Source: Tateyamaria sp.
Lineage (GTDB): Bacteria > Pseudomonadota > Alphaproteobacteria > Rhodobacterales > Rhodobacteraceae
Length of the DNA stretch: 20,074 nucleotides
Assembly (NCBI GenBank): GCA_018668195.1
Contig: JABITU010000159.1
Location: 1 to 20,074, forward strand
Reading direction: 5' to 3'
Both the position numbers and the translations under genes were made by a program. Numbering within the stretch: the stretch's first letter is position 1; every line of letters begins with the position of its first letter. The notes below the pieces were generated by a model that was not told the origin of the DNA, did no database searches, and was given only the letters and a program-made list of their open reading frames with translations. Of the stretch, positions 1 through 7,500 are shown piece by piece.

Positions 1-232
1 CAATCAGCAGACAGGTTGGGCTGCACAAAAGCAAGGGGCAAGCGCGGGTGCAGCTGCGCGTGCAGGCCAAAAGCTGCTGGGTAAGGACAAGATCAACCGA
101 AAGGTTGAATATGACAAAGCAGCAAAATTTCATCTTAGCCTAGGGTGCGATGTGATCGCCGCGACAAAGAAAAATAAAAAAATATATAAAAAACAGAAGT
201 TTAAATTGTTTTCCGGCATCGCCCCGAGCGCG
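1..232. other. unassigned stretch upstream of the atp operon
   Basis: No gene is supported here. The + frame that becomes atpI is open from base 2 without a stop. Its upstream translation shifts from an Ala/Gly/Gln-rich part to a Lys-rich part encoded by an A-rich tract (about 166-200), and it shows no recognisable domain. The other two + frames stop at 82-84 and 141-143. The A/T-rich tract is more likely promoter-upstream DNA than coding sequence. The tail of an upstream gene ending in the first 150 bases cannot be excluded, because the window starts mid-context. Confidence 0.4.
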
Positions 233-261
233 TTGACTCGCGCTGCTGTGCGAATTAACAC
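233..261 (+). promoter_or_regulatory. candidate promoter of the F0 ATP synthase operon
   Basis: A TTGACT -35-like hexamer (233-238) is followed after 17 bases by TAACAC (256-261), or after 16 by TTAACA. An A/T-rich tract lies just upstream, as expected for an UP-element-like region. The predicted transcript start, near 267, leaves a leader of about 25 bases before the GTG start of atpI. The -35 is good and the -10 is weak. Confidence 0.4.
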
Positions 262-292
262 CCTACTCATCCTAACGGCAGGGCCAAGGCAC

Positions 293-628
293 GTGACCGA
301 CCCCGATGACAGGCAAAAGCTGGACGCGCTGAGCGAACGGATTGCTGCTGTCAAAGAGGTCCACGAACCCAAACCTTCCGCGCCGGACCATCACTCACAG
401 GCACAGTTGGCCTGGCGCATGGTGATTGAACTGGTGGCCGGTCTTGGGATCGGGTTTGGTATGGGTTTTGGCCTTGATGTCCTCTTGGGCACAACGCCGT
501 GGCTCATGATTATATTCGTGCTTCTGGGCTTTGCTGCCGGTATCAAAACAATGATGCGCAGCGCCGCCGAGATCCAAAGCCGACAAGAGGCCGCGTTGGC
601 CGACAGTAATGACAGCCCGCAAGGGTAA
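293..628 (+). CDS. atpI: ATP synthase accessory protein I (AtpI)
   Basis: This 111-residue protein belongs to the AtpI/AtpR-type accessory family encoded first in F0 operons, which helps assemble the c-ring and in some bacteria affects Mg2+ supply. It has a charged cytoplasmic N-terminus (residues 1-40) and two hydrophobic segments, about 43-62 (glycine-rich, [12 protein letters not shown]) and 70-87 ([15 protein letters not shown]), followed by a polar tail. The frame is open far upstream. GTG at 293 is chosen because the resulting N-terminus, a short Asp-rich run beginning [12 protein letters not shown], fits alphaproteobacterial AtpI, and because the upstream extension is low-complexity and Lys-rich. 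The ribosome site is poor (AAGG close to the start). atpB follows after 20 bases, so this is the first gene of the F0 operon. Identity is firm; the exact start is less sure. Confidence 0.85.
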   Translation: MTDPDDRQKLDALSERIAAVKEVHEPKPSAPDHHSQAQLAWRMVIELVAGLGIGFGMGFGLDVLLGTTPWLMIIFVLLGFAAGIKTMMRSAAEIQSRQEAALADSNDSPQG

Positions 629-648
629 GACGATACGGAGAGAGCCTG

Positions 649-1422
649 ATGGCAGACGAAGTAAAAAGTGGTGGTGGCCTTGAATTCCATCCGATGGACC
701 AATTCATCGTGAAGCCGCTTTTTGGGCAAGCGGGTGATCCTGTTGCTATGTACACAGTCACCAACGTGACGCTGTGGTTGGCGCTGGCAATCTTGGCGGT
801 GATTGGCCTGCTTGTGCTGACGACGTCCAAGCAGTCGGTTGTGCCATCGCGCGGTCAGTCTGTGGCAGAGCTGACATACGGCTTTGTGTACAAGATGGTA
901 GAAGATGTCACCGGCAAAGACGGGATAAAGTATTTTCCGTACATCATGACGTTATTTATGTTCATTTTGTGCGCAAATTTCCTAGGCTTGCTTCCCATGT
1001 CCTTCACCACAACGTCGCACATCGCTGTGACAGCGGTGATGGGGTTTGGTGTGTTTATTGCAGTCACCGTGTTGGGATTTGTAAAAAATGGTGCTTCGTT
1101 TCTAGCGCTTTTCTGGGTATCGAGCGCGCCTTTGGCGCTGCGACCGATTTTGGCACTGATCGAGCTTATCTCGTATTTTGTGCGCCCGGTAAGTCACTCA
1201 ATTCGTTTGGCCGGTAACATGATGGCAGGCCACGCGGTTCTGAAAGTATTTGCCGGCTTTGCACAGGTTTCGGGTGGCATGGCTATTTTGATTGTGCCTG
1301 TGTCTATTCTTGGCGTTGTGGCGGTTTTTGCCCTTGAAGTGCTGGTATCGTTTATCCAAGCCTACGTCTTTACCATATTGACATGCGTGTACCTGAAAGA
1401 CGCGCTGCATCCTCATCACTAA
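649..1422 (+). CDS. atpB: ATP synthase F0 subunit a
   Basis: This is the 257-residue membrane subunit a of the F0 proton channel; it forms the two half-channels against the c-ring. The essential stator arginine sits in [12 protein letters not shown] as Arg186 (equivalent to E. coli Arg210). The conserved C-terminal helix with [16 protein letters not shown] (about 229-244) carries the usual Glu and Gln. Hydrophobic helices occur at about 40-58, 98-116, 123-145, 150-176, 186-225 and 226-250. The ATG at 649 has a purine-rich GGAGAGAG ribosome site. The length is normal. The gene lies between atpI and atpE, and a perfect 14-base palindrome directly abuts its stop codon. No key residue is missing. 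Confidence 0.97.
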   Translation: MADEVKSGGGLEFHPMDQFIVKPLFGQAGDPVAMYTVTNVTLWLALAILAVIGLLVLTTSKQSVVPSRGQSVAELTYGFVYKMVEDVTGKDGIKYFPYIMTLFMFILCANFLGLLPMSFTTTSHIAVTAVMGFGVFIAVTVLGFVKNGASFLALFWVSSAPLALRPILALIELISYFVRPVSHSIRLAGNMMAGHAVLKVFAGFAQVSGGMAILIVPVSILGVVAVFALEVLVSFIQAYVFTILTCVYLKDALHPHH

Positions 1423-1436
1423 GCCGAACGTTCGGC
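1423..1436 (+). promoter_or_regulatory. palindrome between atpB and atpE
   Basis: GCCGAACGTTCGGC is a perfect 14-base palindrome beginning at the base after the atpB stop codon. In RNA it can form a 5-bp stem (GCCGA/TCGGC) with an ACGT loop. No T-tract follows, so it is not a terminator. It could instead be an mRNA processing or stability element ahead of the highly translated atpE, which has a near-perfect ribosome site (TAAGGAG, 1462-1468). The function is inferred. Confidence 0.45.
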
Positions 1437-1475
1437 ATAAAAGAAATCAATCATTCCATCGTAAGGAGAAAAGAC

Positions 1476-1712
1476 ATGGAAGGCGATATCGCACAAATGG
1501 GTCAATTCATCGGCGCAGGCCTGGCAGCCATCGGTTCGGGTGCCGCTGCTATCGGTGTTGGCCACGTGGCTGGTAACTTCTTGGCGGGCGCATTGCGTAA
1601 CCCATCCGCCGCAGCGTCGCAAACCGCGACACTGTTTATCGGCATCGCTTTTGCAGAAGCTCTGGGGATCTTTTCGTTCCTCGTCGCTCTGCTCTTGATG
1701 TTCGCCGTCTAA
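1476..1712 (+). CDS. atpE: ATP synthase F0 subunit c
   Basis: This 78-residue proteolipid is the c-ring monomer that carries protons through F0. It is a two-helix hairpin: helix 1 (about 10-33) has the small-residue GxGxG-type packing pattern ([17 protein letters not shown]), the polar loop holds ARG41-Asn-Pro (LRNPSAA), and helix 2 has the proton-binding Glu61 in [12 protein letters not shown]. The frame is open further upstream to 1383, inside the atpB tail. The ATG at 1476 is chosen for its textbook TAAGGAG site eight bases upstream and because it gives the canonical length. No Na+-binding signature is evident, so proton coupling is expected. Hairpins flank the gene on both sides, which fits the need for many more c copies than a, b or b'. 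Confidence 0.97.
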   Translation: MEGDIAQMGQFIGAGLAAIGSGAAAIGVGHVAGNFLAGALRNPSAAASQTATLFIGIAFAEALGIFSFLVALLLMFAV

Positions 1713-1735
1713 ACCGAAACGACGCAATCCTTACG

Positions 1736-1765
1736 GTCGGGCAGTGTGATACCATACTGCCCGAT
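1736..1765 (+). promoter_or_regulatory. intergenic RNA hairpin between atpE and atpF'
   Basis: TCGGGCAGT (1737-1745) pairs perfectly with ACTGCCCGA (1756-1764), giving a 9-bp stem with a 10-base loop, and G-U pairs can extend both ends. There is no downstream T-tract, so full termination is unlikely. Partial attenuation, or a 3' stabiliser of the atpE message that allows excess c subunit, is a reasonable inference. Confidence 0.55.
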
Positions 1766-1796
1766 GTAACGGCCCGCATCGGATCAGGAGACGGAT

Positions 1797-2324
1797 ATGG
1801 CGACCGAAACACAAAGTACCGCCGAGGCCTCTGCGCCCGGTATGCCACAGCTGGATATCACGACCTTCGGAAACCAGATTTTCTGGCTTCTGTTAGCGCT
1901 CGTTGCAATATATTTCGTACTGTCGCGCGTTGCTCTGCCGCGCATCGCGGACATTCTTGCCAATCGGCAGGGGACCATTACAAACGACATCGCCGCGGCC
2001 GAAGACCTTAAATTGAAAGCCGAAGCGGCAGAGGCTGCCTATGACAAAGCGCTTGCTGATGCTCGCGCAGAAGCACAGAGGATCGCTTCGGAAACTAAGG
2101 CCGCTATCCAAGCGGACCTTGATGTAGCTATTGCCGATGCCGACGCAGAGATCGCCGCAAAAGTCGCTGAAAGCGAACAGGCAATTGCCGAAATTCGCGC
2201 AGGCGCCATGGAAGCGGTTGTTGAAGTTGCGAAAGACACCGCCAAAGAAATTGTGGCTGTTATGGGCGGCAAAGCCGATGGTCGTAGTATCACTGCGGCT
2301 GTCAACGCTCGCATGAAAGGGTAG
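1797..2324 (+). CDS. atpF': ATP synthase F0 subunit b' (second b-type stator subunit)
   Basis: This 175-residue protein is a b-type peripheral stalk subunit. It has a polar N-terminus (1-25), one membrane helix (about 27-46, [20 protein letters not shown]) and a long Ala/Glu/Lys/Asp-rich helix (about 50-160) expected to form the right-handed coiled coil with subunit b. Photosynthetic and many other alphaproteobacteria carry divergent b and b' in tandem, so the gene order c-b'-b is diagnostic. Its ATG at 1797 has AGGAG at 1786-1790. The stop codon is five bases before the atpF start, and the atpF ribosome site (AAAGGG) lies within its last codons, suggesting translational coupling and equal b'/b output. 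It is also called atpX or atpG in some annotations. Confidence 0.93.
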   Translation: MATETQSTAEASAPGMPQLDITTFGNQIFWLLLALVAIYFVLSRVALPRIADILANRQGTITNDIAAAEDLKLKAEAAEAAYDKALADARAEAQRIASETKAAIQADLDVAIADADAEIAAKVAESEQAIAEIRAGAMEAVVEVAKDTAKEIVAVMGGKADGRSITAAVNARMKG

Positions 2325-2329
2325 ATCAG

Positions 2330-2896
2330 ATGATCAAGCACAGCATGACAAACGCCGTGGCCCTTACAGTGTGCGCCGGTCCTGCAATGGCCGCAAAGGG
2401 TCCGTTCCTGAGCCTCGCTAACACCGACTTTGTGGTGCTGGTGTCGTTTATCCTGTTCATTGCGGTCCTGATCTATTTCAAGGTCCCGGGCATGCTGACC
2501 AAGATACTTGATGATCGGTCCGCAGGCATCCAGTCGGAACTGGATGACGCCCGTGCTCTTCGTGAAGAGGCGCAAACGTTGTTGGCATCTTATGAGCGCA
2601 GACAGAAAGAGGTGCAGGATCAGTCGGACCGTATTGTGGCTCAAGCCAAAGCAGATGCTGAGGCAGCTGCCGAACAAGCGCGTGATGACCTTGCTAAATC
2701 GATAGAGCGTCGCGTTTCTACCGCCGAAGACCAGATTGCGTCGGCTCAGGCTAGCGCTGTTAAAGATGTGCGCGATATGGCCGCGGGCATCGCTATACAA
2801 GCCGCGCGCGAGGTTATTGCAAAGCAAATGACTGCTGCTGAGGGAAACAAGCTGATTGACGCAGCTATTGCCGAGGTCGACATCAAGTTGCATTGA
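2330..2896 (+). CDS. atpF: ATP synthase F0 subunit b
   Basis: This 188-residue stator subunit b has one membrane helix (about 32-51, with FVVLVSFILFIAVLIYF) followed by KVPGML, then a long charged helix (55-185) rich in Ala, Glu, Gln and Arg that reaches up to F1 delta. Residues 1-22 (hydrophobic, ending in AGPAMAAKG) resemble a cleavable signal peptide. From memory, other alphaproteobacterial b subunits have a similar leader, so the ATG at 2330 is kept. It starts five bases after the b' stop, with a ribosome site inside the preceding gene. It is the last gene of the operon, and the F1 genes (atpHAGDC) must be elsewhere. An intrinsic terminator follows 24 bases after the stop. Confidence 0.95.
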   Translation: MIKHSMTNAVALTVCAGPAMAAKGPFLSLANTDFVVLVSFILFIAVLIYFKVPGMLTKILDDRSAGIQSELDDARALREEAQTLLASYERRQKEVQDQSDRIVAQAKADAEAAAEQARDDLAKSIERRVSTAEDQIASAQASAVKDVRDMAAGIAIQAAREVIAKQMTAAEGNKLIDAAIAEVDIKLH

Positions 2897-2920
2897 GCTG
2901 ACAGCGATGCTTGATCTGTG

Positions 2921-2951
2921 AGATCCCGGCCTGTGTGCCGGGATTTTTTTT
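2921..2951 (+). terminator. rho-independent terminator of the atp F0 operon
   Basis: ATCCCGGC (2923-2930) and GCCGGGAT (2937-2944) form a perfect 8-bp stem with the six-base loop CTGTGT. The stem is extended by A-T and G-U pairs and followed by a run of eight T (2944-2951). This is a textbook intrinsic terminator on the + strand. Confidence 0.9.
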
Positions 2952-3147
2952 GATATAGACATGCGGCATGCGTCGGACGCTAATTTTTTTGGGCTTTGCA
3001 CTGCCCTTCGGACACTCTTGGACGTTTGAAAAAAAGGGGATTGGGTCAAAGTGTTCGCCGAAATGCTTAGTCCACATGCACCATTTTGGGCGTTGCGACC
3101 TTTGGTTTCCGGCAGCTTTGGTTGCCTCAAGTTTTTCGTATAATGCT

Positions 3148-3915
3148 CTAGGCGCCGGTTTCGTGGTCAAGGCGCTGACGCGCGATCGCTTCGTTGTGCT
3201 CTGCGTCTTGCTGGTCTCGAAGGGCGCGTTCGACATAGTCCATATGCATGCGCACTGCATCGCGAGCACTCTGTGCGTCGCGGCTCTGCAAGGCGGTGTT
3301 GATGGCGCGGTGCTGTTCCAGCAAGGCCTGCCGTGTAGTGCGCTGTTTGAACATGATCTGGCGGTTGTAAAATACCCCATCACGAAGCAATTGGTACATG
3401 GAACGCATCATGTGCAGCATGACAACGTTGTGGCTGGCTTCGATAATCGCCATGTGAAACTGGGCATCAAGTTTGGCGTCTTCGTCGGAATTTGGTTTCG
3501 CATGGGCGGCAGCCATCTTATCGAAAACCGCTTGGACGACTGCCAGGTCTGTATCTGACCCCAACCGTGCCGCGCGTTCAGCGGCAAGCCCTTCCATGTC
3601 GCGGCGAAAGCTGAGGTAATCAAAAATTGCTTCATCGTGGCGCGCAAAGAGTTGCGTCAGCGCCGGGGCAAAAGCAGAGCCGAGTACATCGGCCACATAA
3701 ATCCCTGCGCCGGGCCGTGCGGTCAGCAAGCCCGCGTCTTGCAGGGCTTTGATCGCATCGCGCAACGATGGTCGAGACACACCTGTGCGCTCGGCCAGTT
3801 CACGTTCTGCCGGAAGACGTTCGCCAGGGCGCAGAATACCGCGCAGTATCAATTGTTCAATCTGGCGCACCACTGCTGACGATAGCTTTTCTGGTTGAAC
3901 GAGGCGAAATGGCAT
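3148..3915 (-). CDS. FadR-family (GntR/FCD) transcriptional regulator
   Basis: This 255-residue regulator has an N-terminal winged helix-turn-helix of GntR type (about 8-76; RGILRPGERLPAERELAERT, then GVSRPSLRDAIKALQDAGLL) and a C-terminal all-helical FCD ligand domain (about 95-240). The FCD metal/carboxylate ligands are in place: Asp150, His154 (LDAQFHMAIIE), His202 (EQHRAI) and His224 (RMHMDYV). This subgroup includes PdhR, LldR and GlcC, which sense small carboxylates such as pyruvate, lactate or glycolate; the actual ligand cannot be read from sequence. AAAGGAC precedes the ATG. No metabolic operon adjoins it on the - strand, so its targets lie elsewhere. Its own promoter carries an operator-like inverted repeat, suggesting autoregulation. 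Confidence 0.9.
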   Translation of the reverse strand: MPFRLVQPEKLSSAVVRQIEQLILRGILRPGERLPAERELAERTGVSRPSLRDAIKALQDAGLLTARPGAGIYVADVLGSAFAPALTQLFARHDEAIFDYLSFRRDMEGLAAERAARLGSDTDLAVVQAVFDKMAAAHAKPNSDEDAKLDAQFHMAIIEASHNVVMLHMMRSMYQLLRDGVFYNRQIMFKQRTTRQALLEQHRAINTALQSRDAQSARDAVRMHMDYVERALRDQQDAEHNEAIARQRLDHETGA

Positions 3916-3930
3916 TATCTGTCCTTTAGG

Positions 3931-3953
3931 ATTGGTAAAATCATATGACCAAT
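3931..3953. promoter_or_regulatory. operator-like inverted repeat in the gntR promoter
   Basis: ATTGGT (3931-3936) and ACCAAT (3948-3953) are a perfect 6-base inverted repeat separated by 11 bases. FadR-family operators have TGGT-N3-ACCA cores. Here the centre reads TGGT-N3-ATCAT-N3-ACCA, that is, two overlapping imperfect FadR-type half-site pairs. It covers the -10 box and early transcribed region of the regulator gene, so repression of its own promoter is the simplest reading. Confidence 0.5.
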
Positions 3954-3968
3954 CACATGTTGGCGCAA
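3940..3968 (-). promoter_or_regulatory. promoter of the GntR regulator
   Basis: Read on the - strand, TTGCGC (3968-3963) is followed after exactly 17 bases by TATGAT (3945-3940). The -10 matches consensus in 5 of 6 positions and the -35 in 4 of 6. The predicted start, near 3933, leaves a leader of about 18 bases containing the AAAGGAC ribosome site. Confidence 0.5.
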
Positions 3969-3994
3969 TCGTTTCGATGGCCCTGCGAGCATAG

Positions 3995-4013
3995 TTAAGA
4001 TCGCATTAACCAT
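3995..4013 (+). promoter_or_regulatory. full-consensus CtrA-type box
   Basis: TTAA (3995-3998), seven bases, then TTAACCAT (4006-4013) matches the alphaproteobacterial CtrA consensus TTAA-N7-TTAAC without mismatch. It ends 19 bases before the lipoprotein start codon and lies about 80 bases upstream of the divergent regulator. It may serve the lipoprotein gene. No convincing -10 is seen at the expected spacing, so activation versus repression is open. Confidence 0.55.
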
Positions 4014-4032
4014 CTGGTGCAAACCAGGACTC

Positions 4033-4434
4033 ATGCGCATATTGATTTCGGTTCTTTTGTTGGCCGCCTGTAACTCGCCTGGACCCCATTTTCGTGGCTT
4101 GCCAGCAACCACAGTGACAATTGATGGATCCACTTTCGATGTACGCGTGAATGGGCGCCTTGCCGAAGCATTGAGAACCAACACAGAATATGCCCCCCGT
4201 TTTGGCCCAATCCGGCATCGCGCAAAGCAGGCGATGGAACTGGTCAGCGGGTGCAATGTCAAAGAGGTTCGGGGAGACCAGGCTTTGGCTACGGGGATTT
4301 TGGACTGTAGCACGGGCGGCCCCCCTGTTGACCACCTTACGCCCTTGGATGAATACGAGTGCTTCACGATCGATAGTTACATCAGTGCAGCCACGCAGGA
4401 ACTTGTTCTGGATATCGATTGCACACTGGTTTGA
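4033..4434 (+). CDS. small predicted lipoprotein of unknown function
   Basis: I do not recognise a named family. The 133-residue product starts with a short hydrophobic leader (MRILISVLLL) and a lipobox L-A-A-C with Cys13 as the lipidation site, so a periplasm-facing lipoprotein of about 121 mature residues is expected. The rest is mixed alpha/beta in character, with four more cysteines (74, 92, 110, 130), all in the C-terminal half and possibly forming two disulfides. There is no transmembrane segment after the leader. A weak AGGA precedes the ATG. A consensus CtrA box is immediately upstream. The gene sits alone between the divergent GntR regulator and smc. A convincing signal peptide and in-phase composition argue that it is real. 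Confidence 0.7.
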   Translation: MRILISVLLLAACNSPGPHFRGLPATTVTIDGSTFDVRVNGRLAEALRTNTEYAPRFGPIRHRAKQAMELVSGCNVKEVRGDQALATGILDCSTGGPPVDHLTPLDEYECFTIDSYISAATQELVLDIDCTLV

Positions 4435-4508
4435 CACTAGATTAGCCGACGGTATCGCAATATCTTGTGGATAACCTTGCATTTGCCCCTGTTTGTGGTG
4501 TGATTCCG

Positions 4509-4538
4509 TTGACAGGTTGGCCTTGTCGCGTCCAACAT
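4509..4538 (+). promoter_or_regulatory. candidate smc promoter
   Basis: A perfect -35 TTGACA (4509-4514) lies about 60 bases before the smc start. The best -10 at 17-18 bases is poor (CAACAT, 4533-4538). A second TTGACA (4431-4436) overlaps the stop of the lipoprotein gene, with TATCGC 16 bases later. Either could drive smc. Confidence 0.3.
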
Positions 4539-4572
4539 TGTTAATAAGATAGACTCACAATGGCGGTTGCCC

Positions 4573-7500
4573 TTGCGCTTTTCAAAACTCAGACTGACGG
4601 GATTCAAATCCTTTGTTGATCCAACCGACCTTATAATTGCGGACGGGTTGACTGGCGTTGTTGGGCCAAACGGGTGTGGTAAGTCGAACTTGCTTGAAGC
4701 GCTGCGTTGGGTCATGGGTGAAAACCGACCGACCGCGATGCGCGGTGGCGGTATGGAAGATGTTATCTTTGCCGGGGCTGCGACCCGGCCGGCGCGCAAT
4801 TTTGCCGAAGTTAGCCTGCAACTCGACAATTCCGAAAGACTGGCGCCTGCAGGCTTTAATGATCTCGACACATTAGAAATCGTTCGGCGCATTACGCGTG
4901 ATGTGGGCAGCGCGTACAAGACCAACGGCAAGGACGTGCGAGCGCGCGACGTCCAGATGCTTTTTGCTGATGCATCGACTGGAGCCCACAGCCCCGCACT
5001 GGTTCGGCAGGGTCAGATTGCTGAGTTAATTAATGCCAAACCCAAGAATCGACGACGTATTCTCGAAGAGGCGGCAGGTATTTCTGGCCTTTATCAGCGG
5101 CGCCACGAAGCCGAACTTAAGCTTAACGGTGCTGATCAAAACCTCACTCGCGTAGATGACGTTATCGAACAATTGGCGGCTCAGCTTGCGCAATTGGCGC
5201 GGCAGGCCCGGCAGGCGGCGCGGTATCGCGAAATTGGCGAAGGGTTACGCCAGGCCGAGGGGCAATTGCTGTATCGCCGCTGGCGCGAGGCCGATGAAGC
5301 GCGCGCTGTGACTGATGACGAATTGCGCGTGCGCATCACCGCCGCCTCACAGGCTGAGCGGGCGGTGCGCGTTGCCACAAAGTCGCGACAAGACGCGGAA
5401 GACAGACTTCCTGCTCTGCGCGAGGAAGAGGCGATAGCGGCGGCCGTCTTGCAGCGGTTAGCGGTGCAGCGCGACACCTTGACAGATCAAGATACGCAAG
5501 TCGCGCGCACCATCGAAACCCTGATGCATCGGATTGCCCAGTTGGCCCGTGATATAGACCGTGAGAACGGCCTAAATCGTGACGCTGGTGAAACGATCGC
5601 TCGCCTTGAATGGGAAGCAACCGAGATCGCCAAGGCCAGTCAGGGTCATTCAGAACTGCTAGAAGCCGCAGCCGTTTCTGCTCGTGAGGCGGCGCAAGTG
5701 CTGCAGGCCCGCGAAAAAGATCAGTCGGAAAAGACCGAAGATGTAGCCCGTCTCGCAGCGCGTCATGGTTCTGCTCAACGGTTGCTCGAAGACAACCGCA
5801 AGGTCGAAGCCAAGTCTGAGGCTGATGCTGAAAAAGCCCGGGCAGCGGTTGCGACAAGCCGTGCCGCCCTCAACAAAGCAGGCAAAGATTTTGAGGTTGC
5901 CCGCCTTGCACAAGCGACTGCGGAAGCCACCGCTTTGACCGCAGATGCGACCCTCGTCGCTGCCGAAGAGGCACGCACAGAAACTCAATCCCGCGAAGCA
6001 GATGCCAGGGCAGAACGTTCAGAAGCTGAAGGTGAGATGAACGCGCTGCGTGCCGAGGCGGGGGCATTGGCAAAACTGGTTGCGCGGGATACCGCAGAGG
6101 GGGGTCAGATTTTGGATCGTTTGCAGGTGCAGCAGGGCTTTGAAAAAGCGCTTGGCGCAGCACTGGCAGACGACCTACGTGCCCCGGAGGTTGATTATGA
6201 CGGCCCATCAGGTTGGGCCGTGTTGCCGCCCTATGAAACTGATCAGCCCCTGCCAGGAGGCATTACACCGCTCACACAGCATGTGTCTGTCCCTGATGTT
6301 CTGATGCGCCGCATGAGCCAGATCGGTTTGGTGGACGCGGATGATGTGCCCCGCCTGCAGCCGATGCTGAAGCCAGGTCAACGTTTGGTTTCAGCCGAGG
6401 GTGATTTATGGCGATGGGATGGGTTCCGGGCTTGGGCTGAAGATGGACCAAGTGCTGCTGCGCTGCGTTTGCAACAGCTTAACCGGCTCGAGGAATTGAA
6501 GCAGTCGCTTGAACGTGCGACGGCACGTGCCGAGGGCGCGCAGCAGGCCCATGAAACTCTGACTGTTAGGATGTTCGAGCTGACAGAGGCCGACAAACAG
6601 GCGCGCTTTGCAAGGCGAGAGGCTGATCGTCTGGTGGCGGAAGCGGCCCGTGCCCTCAGTCGGGCCGAGGCAGATCGCAATTTGGCTGAGGGTCGGCTAG
6701 AATCGCTGGGCCTTGCGGTGGACCGCCACGAAGAAGACGCGGTGGCTGCCCGTGTGCGCTTGGCCGAGGCTGAAACTGCACTGGCACAGCTTTCTGATCT
6801 TGATGCTGCGCGCGCTGATATTGATGATTTGCGCCTGACAGTGGAGGCTGCACGGATCACCATGATGTCCCGTCGGTCTGATCATGATGATCTGCGTCGC
6901 ACGGGTGAGGCGCGTACAAAGCGCGCCCAAGAGATAACCAAGGAAATCAGCGGCTGGAAGCACCGGCTCGAGACAGCCGAAAAGCGTACCGCCGAACTTG
7001 CTGAGCGCAAGACCAGCTCAGAAGATGAATTAACAACAGCACAGGCGGCACCTGCTGAATTGGCTGCCAAACGTGCGGCGCTGACCAAAGAGATTACGCG
7101 CGCCGATGCGCGCAAGGCTGGGGCCACCAATACCTTATCCGAGGCCGAGGGCAGCTTGCGCGAAGCGACACATGCGGAACGCGACGCCGAACGGCTTGCA
7201 TCTGAGGCGCGTGAGGCCCGCGCCGGGTCCGAAGCACGCATGGAGGCGGCAATTGAAACTGTCGCGGCCGCAGCGGAACGGATCGCTGACGACCACCAGA
7301 TGACGCCGAACCAACTGCTTACAGCTCTGAACGTGACCCCTGATGCAATGCCTGTGTCCGAGGTCTTGGAAGCGGATGTGAATCGTCTGAAACGTCAGCG
7401 CGACGCATTGGGCGCCGTCAACCTGCGCGCCGAAGAAGACGCGCGTGAGGTTCAGGTCGAACATGAAACGTTGGTTCAAGAAAAATCCGACCTTGAGGAA

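Noticed and set aside
1..292. Upstream extension of the atpI frame as a longer protein or separate gene end
   Set aside because: The frame is open, but the translation is low-complexity and Lys-rich across an A/T tract, and a promoter-like element lies inside it. It does not look like a real AtpI extension.
2039..3130. 363-codon open frame on the - strand across atpF' and atpF
   Set aside because: It is antisense to two certain genes. Its Ala/Ser/Arg-rich C-terminal half is the mirror of the Ala/Glu-rich coiled coils, and it crosses the atp terminator.
2952..3147. Intergenic stretch between the atp terminator and the regulator gene
   Set aside because: I looked for a - strand terminator and a small gene. 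GGGC/GCCC with adjacent T and A runs is present, but in the wrong order for termination, and no coding frame is convincing.
2968..3558. 196-codon + strand frame antisense to the GntR regulator
   Set aside because: No ribosome site or domain. It overlaps the well-supported regulator over most of its length, and its first part lies in T-rich intergenic DNA.
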